Source: an uncultured Acetatifactor sp.
GTDB lineage: Bacteria > Bacillota > Clostridia > Lachnospirales > Lachnospiraceae
Direction of reading: 5' to 3'
DNA: 64,000 bases
Assembly (NCBI GenBank): GCA_910589655.1
Contig: CAJUTJ010000065.1
Coordinates: forward strand, 51,036 to 115,035
Below are positions 61,193 through 64,000 of this stretch, piece after piece. Both the position numbers and the translations under genes were made by a program. The notes below the pieces were generated by a model. It saw only the letters and a program-made list of their open reading frames with translations. It ran no database searches and was not told the DNA's origin. Every line of letters starts with the position of its first letter. The stretch's first letter is position 1.

Positions 61193-61378
61193 TCTAGAGC
61201 GTGTATGTAATTTCATTCCCGCTATCTGCGCGTCTCACTTCGCGGTATATTTGAGCCAAATTCAGGTAACATAGCCCGCTATGCGCCCATCATTTGGCTA
61301 ATCATCTGTAAAATGATTTCATCCCCCGCAAATTGTGACGCACATCTGTCAGAAAGCAATTTTCAAACACGCTCTAGA
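61193..61378. repeat. 186-bp element with inverted ends
   Basis: TCTAGAGCGTGT (61193-61204) and ACACGCTCTAGA (61367-61378) are exact inverted repeats. If the element proper starts at AGCGTGT, CTAG lies on both sides as a possible 4-bp duplication. The ends match the 58353 element. The interior is non-coding. Confidence 0.65.
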
Positions 61379-61587
61379 AATTTAAGCGGCGCAGGTGCAT
61401 GCCTGCGCTGTTCTATAAATCGTTTATTGTTATCCCTAAAACAAATATATGCAGTTTCGGCATAGATTTATTTTATTTACGCACGGATTCTATTTTAGGG
61501 TATTTTTAACATCCACTGATATACGGCATGGAGAACACAGCACAAAAAGGACACAAGGAGAATATATAGAAAGGAAATAATGCCATT
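61379..61587 (+). other. leader region of the MATE gene
   Basis: AT-rich sequence without a gene; no defined promoter boxes or riboswitch could be assigned. Confidence 0.3.
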
Positions 61588-62967
61588 ATGATGGAAAAGA
61601 TAACGCGCCTGTTTGGTCAGGTGGATATGACAGAGGGGAGACCATGGGAAAAAATCGTAGTTTTCACGGTTCCCATGCTCATCGGCAACATTGCCCAGCA
61701 GCTGTATAACACCGTTGACAGCATTGTGGTGGGAAAATATGTGGGTGACAATGCTCTTGCGGCAGTGGGAAGCGCCAGCCCTATTTTCAATCTTCTGCTG
61801 GTACTGTTTGTGGGAATCGCTATGGGTGCCGGTATTATGGTGTCCCAGTATTACGGCTCCCGGGACAGGGAAAATTTGTCCCAGACCATTGGCAGCACGA
61901 TCACTTTGACCGCCATGGCCTCCGTTTTGTTGATGATAGTTGGCACACTAGCGATCCGCCCCGTGTTGGTATTGCTGGATACGCCGGAGAGCATCATTGA
62001 TTGGTGCACGTCTTACTTAATGATACTCTTGTGGGGGATTGCAGGCCTTGCCTATTACAATATTCTATGCGGGATTCTGCGGGGGCTGGGGGATTCCCTG
62101 TCTGCGCTGATTTATCTGCTGATTGCTACAGTGATTAATATCGTGCTGGATGTATGGTTTGTGGCGGGATTTCATATGGGAGTGGCGGGAGTGGCGCTTG
62201 CCACAGTAATCGCCCAGTTGATATCGGCGGCACTGTGTGTGTTGAAACTGCGGAAAATGACGGAATATTTTGACTTAAAGCGCCAATACATGAAACCCAA
62301 CAAGCAGAATATGATAACGGTAATACGTCTGGGACTGCCTTCCGGTATTACACAAGCCATTTTCTCGCTGGCAATGGTAGTGGTGCAATCTCTGACCAAC
62401 AGCTTTGGAGAAATGATTATTGCTGCCAATGTCATCATTATGAGGGTGGACGGATTTGCCATGATGCCGAATTTCTCTTTCGGTACGGCTATGACCACAT
62501 ATTCGGGGCAGAATGTGGGGGCAAAGCAGTTTGACAGGGTAAAACAAGGGGCGAAGCAAGGAACCTTGATTGCCGTATGCACATCGGCGGTTATTACAGG
62601 CTTGATTCTGCTGTTTGGACCCTATTTAATGGGAATATTTACAAATACGAAGGAATTGGCCCGGCTTAGTGCGGACATGATGAAAATTTTGGCGGTGGGG
62701 TATATTGCTATGGCAGTAACCCAAAGCCTGTCAGGGGTCATGCGCGGAGCCGGCGATACCGTAACGCCTATGTGGATTTCTCTGGTAACCACGGTGGCCA
62801 TTCGTGTTCCGCTGGTTTACGGCTTGGTGTACCTGACGAAAACACCGGAACTGCCTCAAGGAAGATATGAGAGCTTGTGGATTTCCCTTCTTTGTTCATG
62901 GGTGCTGGGAGCATTGATAACCTTTATCTTTTACCGGCTGGGAAGATGGAAGAAGAAAGCCCTCTGA
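61588..62967 (+). CDS. MATE family efflux transporter
   Basis: A 459-residue membrane protein with twelve predicted helices in two MatE halves. Signature stretches: PMLIGNIAQQLYNTVDSIVVGKYVG (first half), GLPSGITQAIFSLAMVVVQSLTN (second half) and GVMRGAGDTVTPMW. It exports drugs or metabolites using Na+ or H+. The ATG at 61588 has AAAGGAAATAA 12 bases upstream; the adjacent ATG 61591 is equally possible. No regulator gene is adjacent. Confidence 0.93.
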   Translation: MMEKITRLFGQVDMTEGRPWEKIVVFTVPMLIGNIAQQLYNTVDSIVVGKYVGDNALAAVGSASPIFNLLLVLFVGIAMGAGIMVSQYYGSRDRENLSQTIGSTITLTAMASVLLMIVGTLAIRPVLVLLDTPESIIDWCTSYLMILLWGIAGLAYYNILCGILRGLGDSLSALIYLLIATVINIVLDVWFVAGFHMGVAGVALATVIAQLISAALCVLKLRKMTEYFDLKRQYMKPNKQNMITVIRLGLPSGITQAIFSLAMVVVQSLTNSFGEMIIAANVIIMRVDGFAMMPNFSFGTAMTTYSGQNVGAKQFDRVKQGAKQGTLIAVCTSAVITGLILLFGPYLMGIFTNTKELARLSADMMKILAVGYIAMAVTQSLSGVMRGAGDTVTPMWISLVTTVAIRVPLVYGLVYLTKTPELPQGRYESLWISLLCSWVLGALITFIFYRLGRWKKKAL

Positions 62968-63430
62968 CTTTAAAAAGAGGAGACGGTTCTGTAAAGAAAG
63001 CCATAAATTTCCCGTATCTGTTTCCGGGGGCGGAGAGAATAGGGTTAGCGTGAAAAAGAGCATTTCACAATCCTGATTTGAGTGCCCGCTAAAGCGGGCA
63101 GATGGGAGTTAGCGTGAGAAGAGTTTCTAACTGCTCACAGCAGAGGCTGTTTCGCAGAGAAACTCTAAGTCTCACACCGAGAAATGCCTGAAATACGGCA
63201 TTTCTCATCCGGTTTTGAGTCGCAGCGAAGCTGCGACATGGAGGTTAGTATGAAAGAAATTTTAATATATGATATAATTTTCAATAAAGAAACACAATTT
63301 TGCTCTTGAAAAAAACCTCAGACAATGTTAATCTAATAGAAGAGTAAGCCTCAGCAAATTTTTATTTTATTTTTAGAAAGATTTTATAAAAATTACGAAC
63401 CGGTTCGAGAAAAAGTAAGGAGTTTAACCA
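62968..63430 (+). repeat. hairpin-rich non-coding stretch before the TM2 gene
   Basis: Two related modules occur here: TTTGAGTG-GCCCGC/GCGGGC-AGATGGGAG (63076-63113) and TTTTGAGT-CGCAG/CTGCG-ACATGGAGG (63211-63248). Between them are stems AGAGTTTCT/AGAAACTCT (63120-63166) and GAGAAATGCC/GGCATTTCTC (63179-63206). The order of stems recalls the multi-hairpin repeat. No gene is supported. The last 150 bases are AT-rich leader. Confidence 0.6.
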
Positions 63431-63880
63431 ATGTATTTTTGCAGGAATTGTGGCGAGATTTATCAGACGGACGAGGCTGTAATGTGTGCAAAATGCGGGA
63501 CCGGTAAGGGACAAGGGTCTCATTTTTGTCATAGTTGCGGTAAGCCCATGAATTCTGACCAGACTGTATGTATGCAATGCGGCAGTGCAAACAAATTATC
63601 TTCGGGAGCGGCGGCCAAGAGTAAGATGACGGCAGGGCTTCTGGGAATTTTCTTCGGAAGCTTTGGAGTACATAACTTTTATCTGGGGTATACGACAAAG
63701 GCAGTTATCCAGTTAGTTTGTACGGTGGTGGGTCTTTTGTTAAGCTGTATCGGAATCGGAGTCTTAATTGTAATAGGTATCGGAATCTGGGGATTTGTGG
63801 AAGGTATTATGATTCTCTGCGGTAAAATAGAAACAGACGGCCAAGGGAATCTGTTAATAGCTATAAATGAGCAAATTTGA
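63431..63880 (+). CDS. double zinc-ribbon plus TM2 domain protein
   Basis: A 149-residue membrane protein. The N-terminus has two zinc ribbons: CRNCG with CAKCG, and CHSCG with CMQCG. The C-terminus is a TM2 domain: KSKMTAGLLGIFFGSFGVHNFYLGYTTKAVIQ, then two hydrophobic segments (LVCTVVGLLLSCIGIGVLIVIGI) and a short acidic end. TM2 proteins are widespread and of unclear role. GTAAGGAG precedes the ATG. Confidence 0.88.
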   Translation: MYFCRNCGEIYQTDEAVMCAKCGTGKGQGSHFCHSCGKPMNSDQTVCMQCGSANKLSSGAAAKSKMTAGLLGIFFGSFGVHNFYLGYTTKAVIQLVCTVVGLLLSCIGIGVLIVIGIGIWGFVEGIMILCGKIETDGQGNLLIAINEQI

Positions 63881-63977
63881 ATTTTTACCAAAATTACTTT
63901 ATATGCTTTAAAACTAAAGACACCATACCTTTTTGGGTGTATACTGTTTTTGCCTAGAAAACAATAACCTGCAAAGG

Positions 63978-64000
63978 ATGATGTCTTATAGAAAACAGTA
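63978..64000 (+). CDS. possible start of a further gene (partial)
   Basis: ATGATG at 63978, with AAAGG immediately before it, opens a frame MMSYRKQ that is still open at the window edge. The weak spacing makes this only a suggestion. Confidence 0.25.

Overview
This window is chromosomal DNA from a low-to-mid GC anaerobic Firmicute, most likely a Lachnospiraceae-type gut Clostridium. The evidence is GGAGG-type ribosome sites throughout, a ferredoxin-like [FeFe]-hydrogenase, small DUF1292/DUF5662/DUF6033 proteins, an AgrA/AgrC-like system, and a NifU-like/GGGtGRT pair. No species is claimed. No phage, plasmid, CRISPR array or complete insertion sequence was found. There are many non-autonomous repeats.

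Layout. 1-2810: end of a polysaccharide-use locus (partial helical-toroid protein, GH88 unsaturated glucuronyl hydrolase) and a DUF3788 protein. 2879-6092: an MmcQ/YjbR-EVE-like protein and a GNAT on the minus strand, then a secreted protein. 6574-9726: [FeFe]-hydrogenase and a GT39-like membrane protein. 10238-13595: gltX overlapping a UvrD-type helicase. 13679-17292: DUF1292, a GlgX-like protein whose catalytic residues are all replaced, DUF5662, and a Cys-rich repeat protein. 17477-22642: lactonase, aroC, a VanY-type carboxypeptidase, tgt and yajC. 22796-27909: leuB, ilvD, a GNAT and ilvB (branched-chain amino acids). 28063-32153: L,D-transpeptidase, then serC-serA. 32154-38971: a repeat-dense accessory block with an RlaP-like nucleotidyltransferase, a decayed gene, an Agr-like two-component system with its DUF6033 neighbour, a tandem hairpin array and a 311-bp MITE. 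38972-45811: DUF1015, glgB with a basic tail, an MscS channel, a SUKH protein, tRNA-Thr(CGU) and a methyltransferase. 45881-50288: an SsuBC-type ABC transporter, argH and asd. 50315-55154: a degenerate GGDEF plus intact EAL protein, topoisomerase III and a beta-helix acyltransferase. 55286-58336: a TrpXYZ-type ABC importer. 58757-60507: the NifU-like/GGGtGRT pair. 60665-63880: a frameshifted GNAT, a MATE exporter and a zinc-ribbon/TM2 protein.

Biosynthesis dominates: chorismate, leucine/valine/isoleucine, serine, arginine and the aspartate family, together with glycogen branching and envelope remodelling. The most unusual content is non-coding. Two copies of a ~132-bp MITE carry 8-bp target duplications. 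A 311-bp MITE has 27-bp perfect ends and a 9-bp duplication. A multi-hairpin repeat family appears to keep its flanks while its third stem differs between copies, and one locus has expanded into a four-unit tandem array. Matching 21-bp-period direct repeats lie upstream of both the LytTR regulator gene and the adjacent DUF6033 gene, which suggests a small self-regulated signalling module.
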